Below are positions 18,823 through 29,700 of a stretch of 64,000 nucleotides of DNA, in pieces. The position numbers and the translations under genes were made by a program. Source of the stretch: an uncultured Bacteroidia bacterium (lineage in GTDB: Bacteria; Bacteroidota; Bacteroidia; Bacteroidales; UBA932); assembly GCA_902789245.1 (NCBI GenBank), contig CADAND010000011.1, forward strand, positions 1-64,000, read 5' to 3'. The notes beneath the pieces were generated by a model. The model was not told the origin of the DNA. It saw only the letters and a list, made by a program, of their open reading frames with translations, and made no database searches. The stretch's first letter is position 1. Every line of letters starts with the position of its first letter.

Positions 18823-19767
18823 CTATTTCTTATTCAGCAGGTTGCAGTTGTCGAGGAAATTGTAGAACAGCGTCGGCCAGATGTACACCGACTGGCCGTT
18901 GTCGCGGTAGCCGAAACCGTGGAAACCGCGCGTGAAAGAGTGGATTTCCAGTGGCTGGCGCGTCTGGTTCCATGCGTTGTAGAGCGCCGGCGTGTCGCCG
19001 AAGCCGTTGGCGGAAGAGGCTTCGCCCGTGCTCGCCGCGATGAAGAGCGGCATGGGATCGTCGGGCACCTGGTTCTCGAACCAGGCCGGATAGATCATGC
19101 CGAGGAAATCCGGGCGGCTCATCTCGTCGTGGTCGAGCGCCACGTGGTACACGATGTTGCCACCCGCCGAGAACCCGATGATGCCGATGGCGTGTGGATT
19201 CACGCCGTATTTCGCTGCATTCTTGCGGACATAGGTAATAGCGGCGCGACCGTCGTCCCAGGCCATCTTCCGGTCGTAGCCCTGCGCTTCGGCGATCTTT
19301 GCGTGTTTCTCGGCCAGCTCCTGCATGCGTGCGTCCCGTCCCTGGTTGCCGTAGGAATGGTCGACGACGTACTTCGCCTCCTCATAGTCGGCGCCGGAAT
19401 AGGCGATGCGGTATTTCAGGACAAATGCGGCGATGCCGTGTTCGGCCATCCATTTGGCCACGTTGGGGCCTTCCTGGTGCCAGGACAGCGCCGTGAAACC
19501 GCCGCCCGGGCAGACGATGACGGCAGCACCCGTCTCCGTACCCTTCGCCGGGAGATACACCCAGAGTTCGGGATCCACGACATTCAGAATGCACTGCCCG
19601 ACCTCGCCGGGATTGAAGGGCGTCGTGTATTCGAAGAGGTATTCCGGCTGCGTCCAGCCTTCCGTGCCGGGCGCCTTCCCTTCGTAAAGCCGGATCTTTT
19701 CCGCCTGCGCAAAGACACTGGTCGAGCACAGGACAAGAATCATCCAAGTGAATAACTCTTTCATCAT
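18823..19767 (-). CDS. Secreted alpha/beta hydrolase, acetyl-xylan-esterase-like
   Basis: 314 residues. Signal peptide, oxyanion segment VIVCPGGGFTALSWHQEG, nucleophile elbow GFSAGGN (serine about residue 190) and a C-terminal HGFGYRD with the likely catalytic histidine. This layout matches the family of small carbohydrate esterases acting on acetylated or feruloylated xylan. Its start overlaps the preceding esterase gene by four bases. Confidence 0.82.
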   Translation of the reverse strand: MMKELFTWMILVLCSTSVFAQAEKIRLYEGKAPGTEGWTQPEYLFEYTTPFNPGEVGQCILNVVDPELWVYLPAKGTETGAAVIVCPGGGFTALSWHQEGPNVAKWMAEHGIAAFVLKYRIAYSGADYEEAKYVVDHSYGNQGRDARMQELAEKHAKIAEAQGYDRKMAWDDGRAAITYVRKNAAKYGVNPHAIGIIGFSAGGNIVYHVALDHDEMSRPDFLGMIYPAWFENQVPDDPMPLFIAASTGEASSANGFGDTPALYNAWNQTRQPLEIHSFTRGFHGFGYRDNGQSVYIWPTLFYNFLDNCNLLNKK

Positions 19768-20780
19768 CTGTTACGGTTTTGCATTCGTTGCACAGCTTCA
19801 TACTGTCCGGGACGGACCGTGTCGAGCCAGTTGGCGTCCGTCCGCGGCTTCGGGGAGCGCTCGACGGAATGGACCTTGATGTTCAGTCCGTCCAGGACGA
19901 TGCGGTCGAGGAACGAATCGATCTCGTTCCAGAACCATTTGATCGGGAGGAGCGCCATACAGTGGTCGCCTCCGACGTACTCGTTGAGCATGTAGGGAAC
20001 ATCCATCGCATAGAGCTGCTGGCTGACGTAGAAGGGGCCGAAGCCATGACGGTTCGGGTTGCGCTCCATGTCGAAGGTCACGGTCGGGTCGGCCGAACCA
20101 TGGAAGAAGCACATCGGACAGGGCTTGCGGTCCCACTTGAGCTCCGTGTCGTCCGCGCCGGTCAGGTACACGGCGCCGGCCATCGGGACCACGCCGGCGT
20201 AGTTGAAGTCCGCCGGCAGGTTGTCTTTCGCGAGCGGATGGCCGGAGCAGATGTAATACTCGGCGTTCATGCTGTTGATCGCGCCCGCGCTGCTGCCGCT
20301 GATGACGATCTTTTCAGGATCGATCTTGTATTCCCGGGCATGCTCGATGAGCCAGGCCGTCGCGGCATAGAGGTCCTCCACGCCGATGTCGATGGAATAC
20401 TGGAAAGGATTGTACCCATCCGGCGGGGTGATGAGCGGCTTGCCGTCCCGGCCGCGGGCGGAGCCGAGCCGGTAGTCGATGGCCACACAGACCCATCCCT
20501 TCTCGCAAAGGTGGTCGTACAGCGGATTGCAAAGGGCGTCTATCCTGGAGCCCATGGCCCAGGCGCCGCCGAAGGAGTAGATGAAGACCGGGCGTTTTTC
20601 CGCCGGCTGGTCTTTGAACTGATAGATATCCATCAGGATGGGCTTGCCGTCGCGGACGACGAATTCCACGGTCGTCCGGTCGGCTTTGGACGCCGGCTCC
20701 GGCTGCGGGAAAGGCTGTGCGCCCGCAGGGACGGAAAGGATCGCGGCAAGCGCCACGCCAAGAATCGACAACTTATTCAT
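19764..20780 (-). CDS. Secreted alpha/beta hydrolase, esterase/lipase-like
   Basis: 338 residues with signal peptide (cleavage after SVPAGAQP). Motifs: YSFGGAWAMGSR as the oxyanion region, GSSAGAINSMNAEYY as nucleophile elbow, late GGDHCMALLP with the histidine. Most like carboxylesterases of the BD-FAE group. Second of three consecutive hydrolase genes, which share only the fold and not close sequence. Confidence 0.78.
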   Translation of the reverse strand: MNKLSILGVALAAILSVPAGAQPFPQPEPASKADRTTVEFVVRDGKPILMDIYQFKDQPAEKRPVFIYSFGGAWAMGSRIDALCNPLYDHLCEKGWVCVAIDYRLGSARGRDGKPLITPPDGYNPFQYSIDIGVEDLYAATAWLIEHAREYKIDPEKIVISGSSAGAINSMNAEYYICSGHPLAKDNLPADFNYAGVVPMAGAVYLTGADDTELKWDRKPCPMCFFHGSADPTVTFDMERNPNRHGFGPFYVSQQLYAMDVPYMLNEYVGGDHCMALLPIKWFWNEIDSFLDRIVLDGLNIKVHSVERSPKPRTDANWLDTVRPGQYEAVQRMQNRNR

Positions 20781-20794
20781 AGTCTGACAATGAT

Positions 20795-21754
20795 TTATTT
20801 ACCAAGTAAATAGAGAACGGGGACGTCCAGGCGCGAAGCCCAGGAACCTTCGACATGGGCCAGGCCCGGGAAGACCTGACTGACGTAATGGGCGTCGTCC
20901 CAACCGGCCTCCCGGAACATCGCATCCAGGCGGTCCTGGTATTTAGGGTACACGGCATCGAGGGTCTGGTCGCCGCGGTCCATGTACAGTTTGCAACTGT
21001 TGGGCTGGAGCGTCTCCCGGAGATAATCCACGTAGCATTGGTTGGCCGCATCGATAAAATCCCGCTCCGCATCATAGTTGGTGATGTAGAGGACGGAATG
21101 CGTCGAAAGACAACCCGCGCCGCCGAAGACTTCGGGATATTTGGCCACGGCATAGGAGGAGATCAGACCGCCCATGCTGGAACCCATGTGGAAAGTATGC
21201 TCCCGGTCCCTGCGCGTGGAATAGGTTGCGTCAATGAAGGGCTTCAGCTCCTCGACCAGGAACTTCAAGTAATTGTTGCCCAGCAGCTCCTCCTCCCCCA
21301 TCCGCTTGCTCTTCGCATACTCCTTCAATTCCGGGGAATAGCGGTCGTACACATCCTGGGGGAAGTATTCCTGGCTCCGGGTGCGGAAGGAATTCGCCAC
21401 GCCGACCACGATGCAGTTCTGGATCCGGCCCGCCGCCGACAGCTCACCAAAGACCTCATCGACACACCATTCCTGGTGGTTGAACATCTTCTCGGCGTCG
21501 AACAGATTCTGTCCGTCGCTCATGTACACGACGGCGTATTTCTTCCATTTCGCGTAATCGGCCGGGAGCCAGACATACACGTTCCGCGGCGTCACCAGCC
21601 CGGACTTTGATTCAAAATCCGGATAGAAATCCAGCTTGCCCGCTGAAACCGCCGGCTTGTCGGGATGGCCGTCGCCCACGGTCCCGGCCGTCTTGTCAAC
21701 TCCGCAGGCTGTCAGGACGAACAGCAGTGCGGAAACAATCCACAGCTTCCTCAT
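20795..21754 (-). CDS. Esterase-D-type lipoprotein hydrolase
   Basis: 319 residues. Lipoprotein signal MRKLWIVSALLFVLTACGVD. Domain features of the putative-esterase family: VYMSDGQNLFDAEKMFNHQEW near the N-terminus, GSSMGGLISSYAVAKYPEVF as nucleophile elbow, late LAHVEGSWASRL. Such proteins often accompany xylan or ferulate enzymes. One base separates it from the upstream GH13 fusion gene. Confidence 0.8.
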   Translation of the reverse strand: MRKLWIVSALLFVLTACGVDKTAGTVGDGHPDKPAVSAGKLDFYPDFESKSGLVTPRNVYVWLPADYAKWKKYAVVYMSDGQNLFDAEKMFNHQEWCVDEVFGELSAAGRIQNCIVVGVANSFRTRSQEYFPQDVYDRYSPELKEYAKSKRMGEEELLGNNYLKFLVEELKPFIDATYSTRRDREHTFHMGSSMGGLISSYAVAKYPEVFGGAGCLSTHSVLYITNYDAERDFIDAANQCYVDYLRETLQPNSCKLYMDRGDQTLDAVYPKYQDRLDAMFREAGWDDAHYVSQVFPGLAHVEGSWASRLDVPVLYLLGK

Positions 21755-21755
21755 C

Positions 21756-24266
21756 TCAGAAGGCGAAGATGGCGGCGGAGACGGGAGACAGCGTCACGAC
21801 ATCCCCCTTCTTCGTCTGCTTGTACGTGCATTTCTTGTAGCTGCCGCCGATGATCTCCGGCTTGGCGGGCTCCGCCGGCAGCGTCACGCTGACCTGCTTG
21901 CCGGACGGGTTGAGCACCACGTAGCAGCGGCCGGCTGCGGACTTGCGCTCGTAGACCATCGGATACGGCTGGTCGAGGCTGCTGACCAGGCGCCAGGACA
22001 CGTCGGCACCCAAGGCCGGGACGTCCTTGCGCAGCTGCAGCAGCGTGCGGACGTAATGCAGCAGTGAATTCGGGTCGGCCTCGGCCTTCTCCACCGTCAT
22101 GCGGTTCGGATCCGGATCCTGCGGGATGTAAATCTTCTCGATGGGAGCCGTGGAGAAGCCGCCGTTGGCCGTGGCGTCCCAGAGCATCGGGATGCGGCAG
22201 CCGGCGCGGAATCCGGAGCCGTCGGTGGACGGCGCGGCCGGGTTCTGCTTGAGGCCAATCTCGTCGCCGTAGTAAATAAACGGCACGCCCGGCATGGTCA
22301 GGAAGAAGGTCATCGCGACCTTCAGCTCCTCCGGCGTCGTGCGGCCTTCGGTGCACACGCGGTTGAAGTCGTGGTTGCCGGACGGCATGCACACGTAGCC
22401 GTGGCCCTGGACGGCGTCATACTGATAGCTGTACAGGTCGAACCAGGTCTTCAGCTCACCCTGCCCCGCCTTGTCGAAATACGGTTTCGACTCGACGGCG
22501 TTGGGGCCGAAGCCGCGGCGGCCGTAGAAGAAGAGCGTGGAGTAGTTGTACTGCCCGTCATGGCAGAAGAAATCGAGGTCAAAGCCCGCCTGCGCAACGC
22601 TCTGGGCCGGGTTGAACCATTCGGCGATCAGCACGCCCTCGGGATATGCCTTCTCGAACCAGGGCACGAAATCTTCATGCCAGAGGCGAATCGTGGCCGC
22701 CTTGTCGGGGTCGTTCTTGACCAGGCTCGCCGCCATGTCCACGCGGAAGCCGTCCACGCCCTTGTCCATCCAGAAGGAGATGATGTTCTTGAGCTCGCGG
22801 CGCATCGACATGGGCCCCGGGGCGTCCACCGCCTGCTCCCAGGGATGGGTCGGATCGGGATTCGCGAAGCCGAAGTTCAGGGCCGGCTGCGTGTCGAAGA
22901 AATTCTTGATGTAATAGGGCCCGCGCGGCGCGTCCGTCGCGACGAACTTGCTCAGCAGCGATGCGCCGGCGCTGTTGCGGACGGCGTCGTCCAGCGAGCC
23001 GCCCGGACCGGGGGTCGCGCCGCCTTCCGGCTTGAAGGACGGCCAGATGTAGTAGTCCGAATAGCGCAGGTCCGCGCCTTCGCGCGCCTGCAGGAACCAT
23101 TCGCACTGGTCCGAGGAATGCCCGGCCACCAGGTCCATGACGATCTTGATGCCGCGCGCATGCGCCTGGCGGATCAGTTCCAGCAGGTCGGCGTTGGTGC
23201 CGAAGCGTGGATCCACCTTGTAGAAGTCGATGATATCATAACCACCGTCCGTCCAGCCCGACACATAGACCGGGTTCAGCCAGATGGCCGTCACGCCGAT
23301 GGAGCGGATGTAATCCAGGCGGGAGATGATGCCCGGCAGGTCGCCGATGCCGTTGCCGTCGCTGTCCTGGAAGGAGGACGGATAGATCTGATAAAAGACG
23401 GCGTCGCGCAGCCAGGACGGGTGCGCCGCCCGGGGCTTGAACATGCGGGAGACCATTTCCACCATGTCCTCGAACGTCATCGGCATGCCTTTCTCGCGGC
23501 GGTCCGCGTCGGACGCCAGCTTGCGGCTTTCCGCCTCGTCGGACGCCAGCGTGTAGAAGTTGTTCTCGACCTGTAGCACCTTCGCCACGGCGTCCGTCAG
23601 GATGCGCTCCATGTCATCATAGACGTTGACGGCAGGGTGGATCCCGTCGTAGGTGCCGTCCTCGGGAAGGCCGAGGTCAGCCGTGGCGAGCGGGGTGTGG
23701 TAGTCCACGTACGTGACATTCTGCTGCGCGTCGGCATAGGCCTTCAGCCGGGCGTTGAACGCCTTGATCAGCGAACCCGCGTCCAGATCCGGCAGGATCA
23801 TGTAATGGGCGCAGGGCGTGATGGAGCACAGCAGCACCTTGATTCCGGCCGCTTCGGCCAGCTCACACATGGCCACGGTGTTGTCATAAACCGTCTGGTC
23901 GGGATAGTACGCCTGGCCCGCCAGGTTCTGGCAGAGGTCGTTGGTACCCGCCATGATGGCGACGGCCTTCGGGTGCAGGTCGATGACGTCCTGCTTGAAG
24001 CGGACAAGCATCTGGCTCGCCGTCTGGCCGGAGATACCGCGCCCGGCGAAATTGTTCTTCGTGAAGAACTCCGGGTCGCTGTCGTACCAGAAGTCGGTGA
24101 TCGAGTCGCCCATCAGCACCACCAGCGGGGCCTGGGTCAGCGCCGCGTTCGCCTGCTCGTAGCGCTTGAAATCCCCCCAATCGGACGGACCGGCCTGGCG
24201 CGGGCCCTGGGCGAACAGGGTTGCGCAAAGGAAGGTCAGGCTTAGTATCAGTGTTATTCTTTTCAT
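21756..24266 (-). CDS. Fusion of SGNH/GDSL esterase and GH13 alpha-glucosidase-like enzyme
   Basis: 836 residues. After a signal peptide, residues about 30-235 form an SGNH hydrolase: GDSITDFW (block I), GISGQTA, AGTNDL (block III) and DGIHPAVNVY (block V). Residues about 285-835 form a GH13 TIM barrel and C-domain: WLRDAVFYQIYPSSFQDSDG, DLVAGHSS, GFRVDMAAS with the nucleophile aspartate, IAEWFNP with the acid/base glutamate, and SGNHDFNRV. The GH13 part resembles oligo-1,6-glucosidases/alpha-glucosidases. Both active sites look complete. Combining the two in one secreted chain is unusual. Confidence 0.9.
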   Translation of the reverse strand: MKRITLILSLTFLCATLFAQGPRQAGPSDWGDFKRYEQANAALTQAPLVVLMGDSITDFWYDSDPEFFTKNNFAGRGISGQTASQMLVRFKQDVIDLHPKAVAIMAGTNDLCQNLAGQAYYPDQTVYDNTVAMCELAEAAGIKVLLCSITPCAHYMILPDLDAGSLIKAFNARLKAYADAQQNVTYVDYHTPLATADLGLPEDGTYDGIHPAVNVYDDMERILTDAVAKVLQVENNFYTLASDEAESRKLASDADRREKGMPMTFEDMVEMVSRMFKPRAAHPSWLRDAVFYQIYPSSFQDSDGNGIGDLPGIISRLDYIRSIGVTAIWLNPVYVSGWTDGGYDIIDFYKVDPRFGTNADLLELIRQAHARGIKIVMDLVAGHSSDQCEWFLQAREGADLRYSDYYIWPSFKPEGGATPGPGGSLDDAVRNSAGASLLSKFVATDAPRGPYYIKNFFDTQPALNFGFANPDPTHPWEQAVDAPGPMSMRRELKNIISFWMDKGVDGFRVDMAASLVKNDPDKAATIRLWHEDFVPWFEKAYPEGVLIAEWFNPAQSVAQAGFDLDFFCHDGQYNYSTLFFYGRRGFGPNAVESKPYFDKAGQGELKTWFDLYSYQYDAVQGHGYVCMPSGNHDFNRVCTEGRTTPEELKVAMTFFLTMPGVPFIYYGDEIGLKQNPAAPSTDGSGFRAGCRIPMLWDATANGGFSTAPIEKIYIPQDPDPNRMTVEKAEADPNSLLHYVRTLLQLRKDVPALGADVSWRLVSSLDQPYPMVYERKSAAGRCYVVLNPSGKQVSVTLPAEPAKPEIIGGSYKKCTYKQTKKGDVVTLSPVSAAIFAF

Positions 24267-24279
24267 GGTTTAGTTGGTT

Positions 24280-26712
24280 TTATGGATTCATTCGGTTCGG
24301 GCCGCCCGGAGTGGGTTCTGCGCTGATGCGGAAGTCCTCGCAGAGGCGGTCCACGTCGGCGCCGTCCGGGAAGCGGGCGAGGCTCTGCGGGCCGCGGGCC
24401 ATCTTCGGGTTGCGTGCCAGCACCCAGGCCGGGACCGGCGCGGGTGCGACGGCCTGACAGCCGCCGCCGCGCTGGTCACCCTCCAACACGGCGAGTTCCG
24501 GGCTGGTGATGGTGCCGTTGGCGCTGGAATTGCTCTGCTGCGAGCCATAGACGATCGCGTCCAGGACCGTGCCGGAGGCCGGATCGACCAGAGCCACGCT
24601 GCCTGCCGTGGCAGACGGTGCATAGCTCAGGAACAGGCCCGGAGTCGGTGTCCAGCCACCGCCCAGGGGCTGCAGGGCGTCGCCGCTGCTGTGCGCAAAG
24701 CGCGTGGCAGGCTCGAAGCTGATGCCCGTGCCGGGGCAGGACACGTCCACGCCGGAGGCATGGTCGCGCTGCAACGGCTGCTCCAACTCTACAAGACCCG
24801 GGTCGTGCGGCCGCTCCCGCTCGCCGAACTGGCGGACGTACGGTTCCGCGACCACGAGGACCTGCTTCACCGTCACCATCTCCGTGCGGTCGCCCGTGCT
24901 GACGGTCAGCACGGAGCCCGGCTGCAGATTCGACGTGCCGACGATGCAGAGCTGCGTGTCGCCGGCCCTGGCGTCCCGCGCGAGGTTGCTCTGCGTCGCA
25001 GGGGTGCCGACGGCCGTCACCGTCACTTCTTCATACTGCCCGCCCAGGTCGATGCCCAGCTTTTCGCCCACGGCGAATCCCGCCACGGACGTGGCCGGAA
25101 GGTTGTTGATTCCTGCCGGGAAATGGAGTTTCGGGCCCGTGGAGACGGGGCTGAAGACCGTGGTGGCCGGGGCCGACGGTGCGGCGGGATCCACCGGCAG
25201 GAGGAGGTATTCCCCCGCCGCCAGCTTCGTCCCTTCCGGGAAAGTCAGGGCCGTCACGGAGGCCCAGCCGCTGCGGCGGACCCGGAGCTCGAGGCCCGAC
25301 AGGTCGGCCTCGGCGGCCTCGGCGTTATAGAGCTCGACGAAAGGATCATCCAGGCCGATCTCATTGATCTTGACCGCATCCGCGCAGCGGATCGGAGTTG
25401 CGAGTGCGGCCGATCCCTCCTGCCAGCGGGCTTCTACCGACAATTCACCGGACGTGCGCGCGAGGCTGCCGGTCAGCAGATAGGTGACGGTGGCCGTCTC
25501 GCCCGGCTGCAGGCTGGTCACGAATTCGCTTTCGCGGCTGAGCGACCAGCCGCGGGGCGCAGAAAAGTCCAGCCCGATGTCCGTCATAGGGCCATCGGTC
25601 ACATTCTCCAGCGTGACTTCCAGCGTCTGGCCCTGGCCCGGCCGGAAGGTCACCAGACGCGACAGGGAGAGCGGATAGGGGCGGTACCGCGCGGCCGCGA
25701 TGTTCGCCTGCACGGCGGCGACCGCCTCGTCGGTCGGGTAGCCGACCGTCATCACGCCTTCGAAGAAGGTGCCCGCGGAGCCGTTGCCATTGTCCCCGCC
25801 GTTGCCGAGCAGCATGCCGCCCTTCTTGTGCATCGGGAAATAGGCGTCGCTGTCGGGCGTGCCGGGGCGCACGCCGCTGTAGAAGGTGGTCAGCTCCGGC
25901 TGCGTGGCGTCGGCGCCGCGCAGGTCCCACTGGTTGCCGCCGCCTCCGTTCATGAACACGCTCACGAAGCGCCAGTCCGTGATGGACGGGACGTCGTTCT
26001 GCTTGGCGCCGTAGCCGGAGAAGAGGCCCGCTTCCATGTCGGACATGATCCAGGGGCCCTCGCCGTTGCCGCGGCCCCAGGCCGTGGACGTGCCGAAATA
26101 AGTCGTCTCCATCGTGCCCGTGCCCACGGCACGGCCGTTGGTGGAGGAATTGCCGTAGTCGAAGCAGCAACCGCTGTCGAAATGCCGGCCGTCGATGACA
26201 TAGTACATGCCCTCCGGCTCATCGTCGATGGCGAGTCCGCGGGCGTTGTTGCAGCGGTAACCCATGCCGGGCATGATGAACACGCCATAGACTTTATGGC
26301 CGTCCAGCCATGCCGGGGCCATATTGGCCAGGGCGGCGTTGTTGAAGCCGCCCTTGTCCGGGCCGAGGAAGGTCCCCGGCGGCGCAGGCAGCAGGTCGTT
26401 GCCCATGCCGGACTGGTCGTAGATGACCGTGATGCGGCCGACGGTCCCGCTGCAGAAGTTATCCTGCAGGGCGGCGTCGGCGTAGCCGTCCTTCGTGGCG
26501 TAGATGTCGAGCGTGGCCCCGTCGGAGTCTCGCTGCACCTGATACAACGGCCCCCGGTAGCGGGAGTCCAGCAGGCGTGTGGTACTGTGGGCGGTCACGC
26601 AGGGCGTTCCTGCCGCCCGGTAGATGTCGCACGGACCCGCTTTCGGGCCGGAGCCGCAGGCGGCGACCACCAGAGTCGCCGCCGCGATAATCATTGCAGA
26701 AAAGGGTCTCAT
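24280..26712 (-). CDS. GH54 alpha-L-arabinofuranosidase lipoprotein with NEW3 and split lamin-tail domains
   Basis: 810 residues, lipoprotein signal (LVVAACGSG, Cys19). Residues 26-344 match GH54 closely: PCDIYRAAGTPCVTAHSTTR, GCCFDYGN (adjacent cysteines 182-183), GPWIMSDME (nucleophile Glu227) and GNGGDNGNG (acid/base Asp307). Then a NEW3/APHP-type beta domain (about 350-430), and the first half of a lamin-tail domain (about 446-510, VKINEIGL...FVELYN). Its second half appears only after about residue 690 (VALVDPASGTVLDAIVYG ... RFPDGAD ... PTPGGPN), with a block of Gly-Asp beta repeats between. GH54 enzymes release arabinofuranose from arabinan and arabinoxylan. Overlaps the upstream GH51 gene by four bases. 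Confidence 0.88.
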   Translation of the reverse strand: MRPFSAMIIAAATLVVAACGSGPKAGPCDIYRAAGTPCVTAHSTTRLLDSRYRGPLYQVQRDSDGATLDIYATKDGYADAALQDNFCSGTVGRITVIYDQSGMGNDLLPAPPGTFLGPDKGGFNNAALANMAPAWLDGHKVYGVFIMPGMGYRCNNARGLAIDDEPEGMYYVIDGRHFDSGCCFDYGNSSTNGRAVGTGTMETTYFGTSTAWGRGNGEGPWIMSDMEAGLFSGYGAKQNDVPSITDWRFVSVFMNGGGGNQWDLRGADATQPELTTFYSGVRPGTPDSDAYFPMHKKGGMLLGNGGDNGNGSAGTFFEGVMTVGYPTDEAVAAVQANIAAARYRPYPLSLSRLVTFRPGQGQTLEVTLENVTDGPMTDIGLDFSAPRGWSLSRESEFVTSLQPGETATVTYLLTGSLARTSGELSVEARWQEGSAALATPIRCADAVKINEIGLDDPFVELYNAEAAEADLSGLELRVRRSGWASVTALTFPEGTKLAAGEYLLLPVDPAAPSAPATTVFSPVSTGPKLHFPAGINNLPATSVAGFAVGEKLGIDLGGQYEEVTVTAVGTPATQSNLARDARAGDTQLCIVGTSNLQPGSVLTVSTGDRTEMVTVKQVLVVAEPYVRQFGERERPHDPGLVELEQPLQRDHASGVDVSCPGTGISFEPATRFAHSSGDALQPLGGGWTPTPGLFLSYAPSATAGSVALVDPASGTVLDAIVYGSQQSNSSANGTITSPELAVLEGDQRGGGCQAVAPAPVPAWVLARNPKMARGPQSLARFPDGADVDRLCEDFRISAEPTPGGPNRMNP

Positions 26713-29700
26713 TTCACCGGTTTTAATCTGAGGATGCCGATGGAGTTCTCCGGCATCTTGAATTCAAAGCTGCCACAGACGCTGCCAAGCGCCTTGGTGT
26801 GCGGCACGACGACCTCGTTGTACTTCACCCGGCGGCCGAAGCGGAAAGCCATGCTGACCAGGCCGGGACGCTCGCCCGCACCGGGACCGCCGACTGTCGG
26901 CGGCGTGGCGTAGTCCGGGTGGCTGGAGTAGTAGTTCTGGGATCCCTGGTTCTTGACGGAAGTGTCGTGCGAGGACACGAATTCCACCGTCGCCTCGTAC
27001 TGGACGCCGTTGCCGGTCAGGACCGTCAGCTGCTTGTCCGCCGCCTCGGCGTTGACGAACTTGATGAAGATCTCGCCCGTCTTCGTGTCGATGGTCGGGG
27101 AGGTATAGACCTTCTCGTCCACGAGCTCGCCGTTCATCACCTCCGACATCTCGAAAGCGCGGTCGCCCGCCACGGAGAACAGCTGCTGGTACCAGTAGTT
27201 GGTCGAGCGCCACATGCCACGGTTGTCGAACCAGATGAGGTTGGAATCCCATTTATTGAAGCCCTTCTTGCAGAAGAGCGGAGCGTAAGCCGCCATCACG
27301 ACCATGTCGGAGTTGCGCTCCAGGCCGGTCCAGTAGGCCGCCTCGGCGAGGGCCGAGGAGTAGGCGTTGTTGGCGCGGTTGTTGGCGAATTCGCCGACGA
27401 ACACGCGCGTGGGCTTGCTGCGGTCGTAGGTGTGGCCCTCGCTTCCGCGCTCCTTGCCGGGGTTGTAGCGGTCGCGGTTGGAATAGAACCAGTTGTCCAT
27501 CTTGTAGTAGTGCTCATCGACGATGGTGTCGGGATACCTGGCGTCGATGATGGCCATGTTGGCATTGAACTCCCGGCCCGCATCCGCGGCGCCGGCCGTC
27601 GAGACGATGGTGATCTCGGGATATTTCTCCTTGACAGCCTTGTACATGATGTCGAAACGCTCCCAGAACTCAGGTCCCTGGTTCTCGTTGCCGATGCCCA
27701 GGTATTTCAGGTTGAATGGTGCGGGATGGCCCATCTGCGCGCGGCGGGCACCCCATTCGGTGGTGACGTCGCCGTTGCAGAACTCAATGAAGTCGAGCGC
27801 GTCCTTGACGAAGATGCTGTAGAAGCGGTCGCGGTCGGCCTGGGTGTCCAGCGGGGCGATGTACTGATGTCCGGCGAACTGGCAGGTGACGCCGTTGTTG
27901 AACACCGGCAGCGGCGTGGCGCCGAGCCCTTCGGCCATCAGCAGGTACTCATAGAAGCCGATGTACTGCGAAGTCCAGTAGGCCCAGTGGTTGCGGAAGC
28001 CGACGCGCTCCTCGCGCGGGCCGATGGAATTCTTCCAGAACACCTGGCCGAAGTAGTTCGTGCCCTCGGAGGCGCAGCCGCCCGGGAAGCGCATGAAGGT
28101 CGGATGGAGGTCTTCCAGCGCCTCCAGCAGGTCTTTGCGGAAGGGGCCGTACGCGCCGCCCTTCCAGAGTTCAGAGGCCTCCGGGACGAGGGTGACGAAA
28201 TCCAGCCAGAAGGTGCCCTTGCTGTCCGCCACGATGGCCAGGCGGCTGTCCACGGAGCGCTCCGCAGTCAGCGTGCCGGTGTACTGCTGCCACTTCCTGC
28301 CGAGCTTGGAGATGGTGACGACGTTGGAGTTCCGGTTGCCGGCCGCATCCTCCAGGTAAACGGAGATGCTGCCCTTGTAGCCCTTGCCCTGCAGGTACAG
28401 GCCCAGGTCGTAGCTCACGCCCTCCTTAGCGGGGATGGAGGCGGTCTGCGTGTTGTTGGAGTAGAGCTGGCCGGGGCCGCGCTTGTATTCGGAGATGCCG
28501 TAACCGTTGGCGGCAATGCCGAAGCCTGCGCCCGGATGCTGGATGTCGAAACGCACGCTGTACTGCTTGTAGCGCAGCTCGTCGTCATATTTGTCGTTGG
28601 GATCGAAGTCGTACCAGCGCTTCAGCTTCGGGACGAGCGGTTTGTCGTCCACGGCGCGGGCGCTGCCCAGGGCCCCTTCCTTGCGCAGGACCGTCCAGCC
28701 GAAGAAGGTGGTGTCGCTCTGGGAGAACTCGTTGTCACCCGGAGCGTCCGGGACGTTGTAAGCCTGGAAGGAATTGTTCTGGATGAGCTGGGCGCAGATG
28801 CCTCCGTCGACGCTCTGATTGATGTCCTCGAAGAAGATGCCGGAGAGGGTCGGGCTGATGCTGATGCCCAATTTGTCCGGCTGCAGGGTGAGGGTGCGCT
28901 TCTCGGGCGCCTTGAAACCTTGGAGCTCGAGCATCTTGTCCGCCATGCGGTAGCCCATCAGACGCATGCCCTCGGTGTTGAAGTGGAACTGGTCGCCCGT
29001 GCTCTCGCAGCCGAGCGCCGAGATCACGTAGCCGTTGGGCATCACCTCCGGCAGATGCGGCAGCACCACCTCGTTGAAGGCAGCGCAGACGCCGTCCTGT
29101 TCGGCATATTTCAACTCACCTGCGAGCAGCGGAATCTCGTCGGGATTCAGGCCCAGGTCGGCGCAGAGGTCGTCGTGGATTTTCTTCACGCGGCCCGGCC
29201 AGGCAGCGTCGTCCGGATTGGACTCACCCTGGTGCAGGAGCATACCCTTGATGACGCCGTATTTCTGCGCTTCGCGGGCAGTCTCCATCAGGCGCTGGTA
29301 GGGATTCATGCCATATTCCTTCTCCATGCCGATGAGCCAGCTGCGGGACGGGTCGGCGGCCTCCATGGCCAGGTACTCCTCGCAGGCGTCCTTGTCCCAG
29401 AGCTCCAGCTTCGCACCCGCCACGGAGACGTTGATCACGCCCACGCGGTACGGCTCAGGGAGCACCTCGATCATCTTGCGGCCGAAGAAATCGACCGGGC
29501 CCATGTTGTTGGTCTCCCGGCAGATGGGCGGCACGGCGGTGTACCAGTGGTTCCGCTCGCGCTGGAAGCGCGGCATGTCCACGGCCGCCATGAACTGGAA
29601 GCGCGGATCGTTGAAATCCTTGTCCTGCTCGGCCGGGCGGGCGCCCGCCTCCATGTTGGACTGGCCGAAACAGAGATAAATGAAGAAATTGGGGTCGGGG

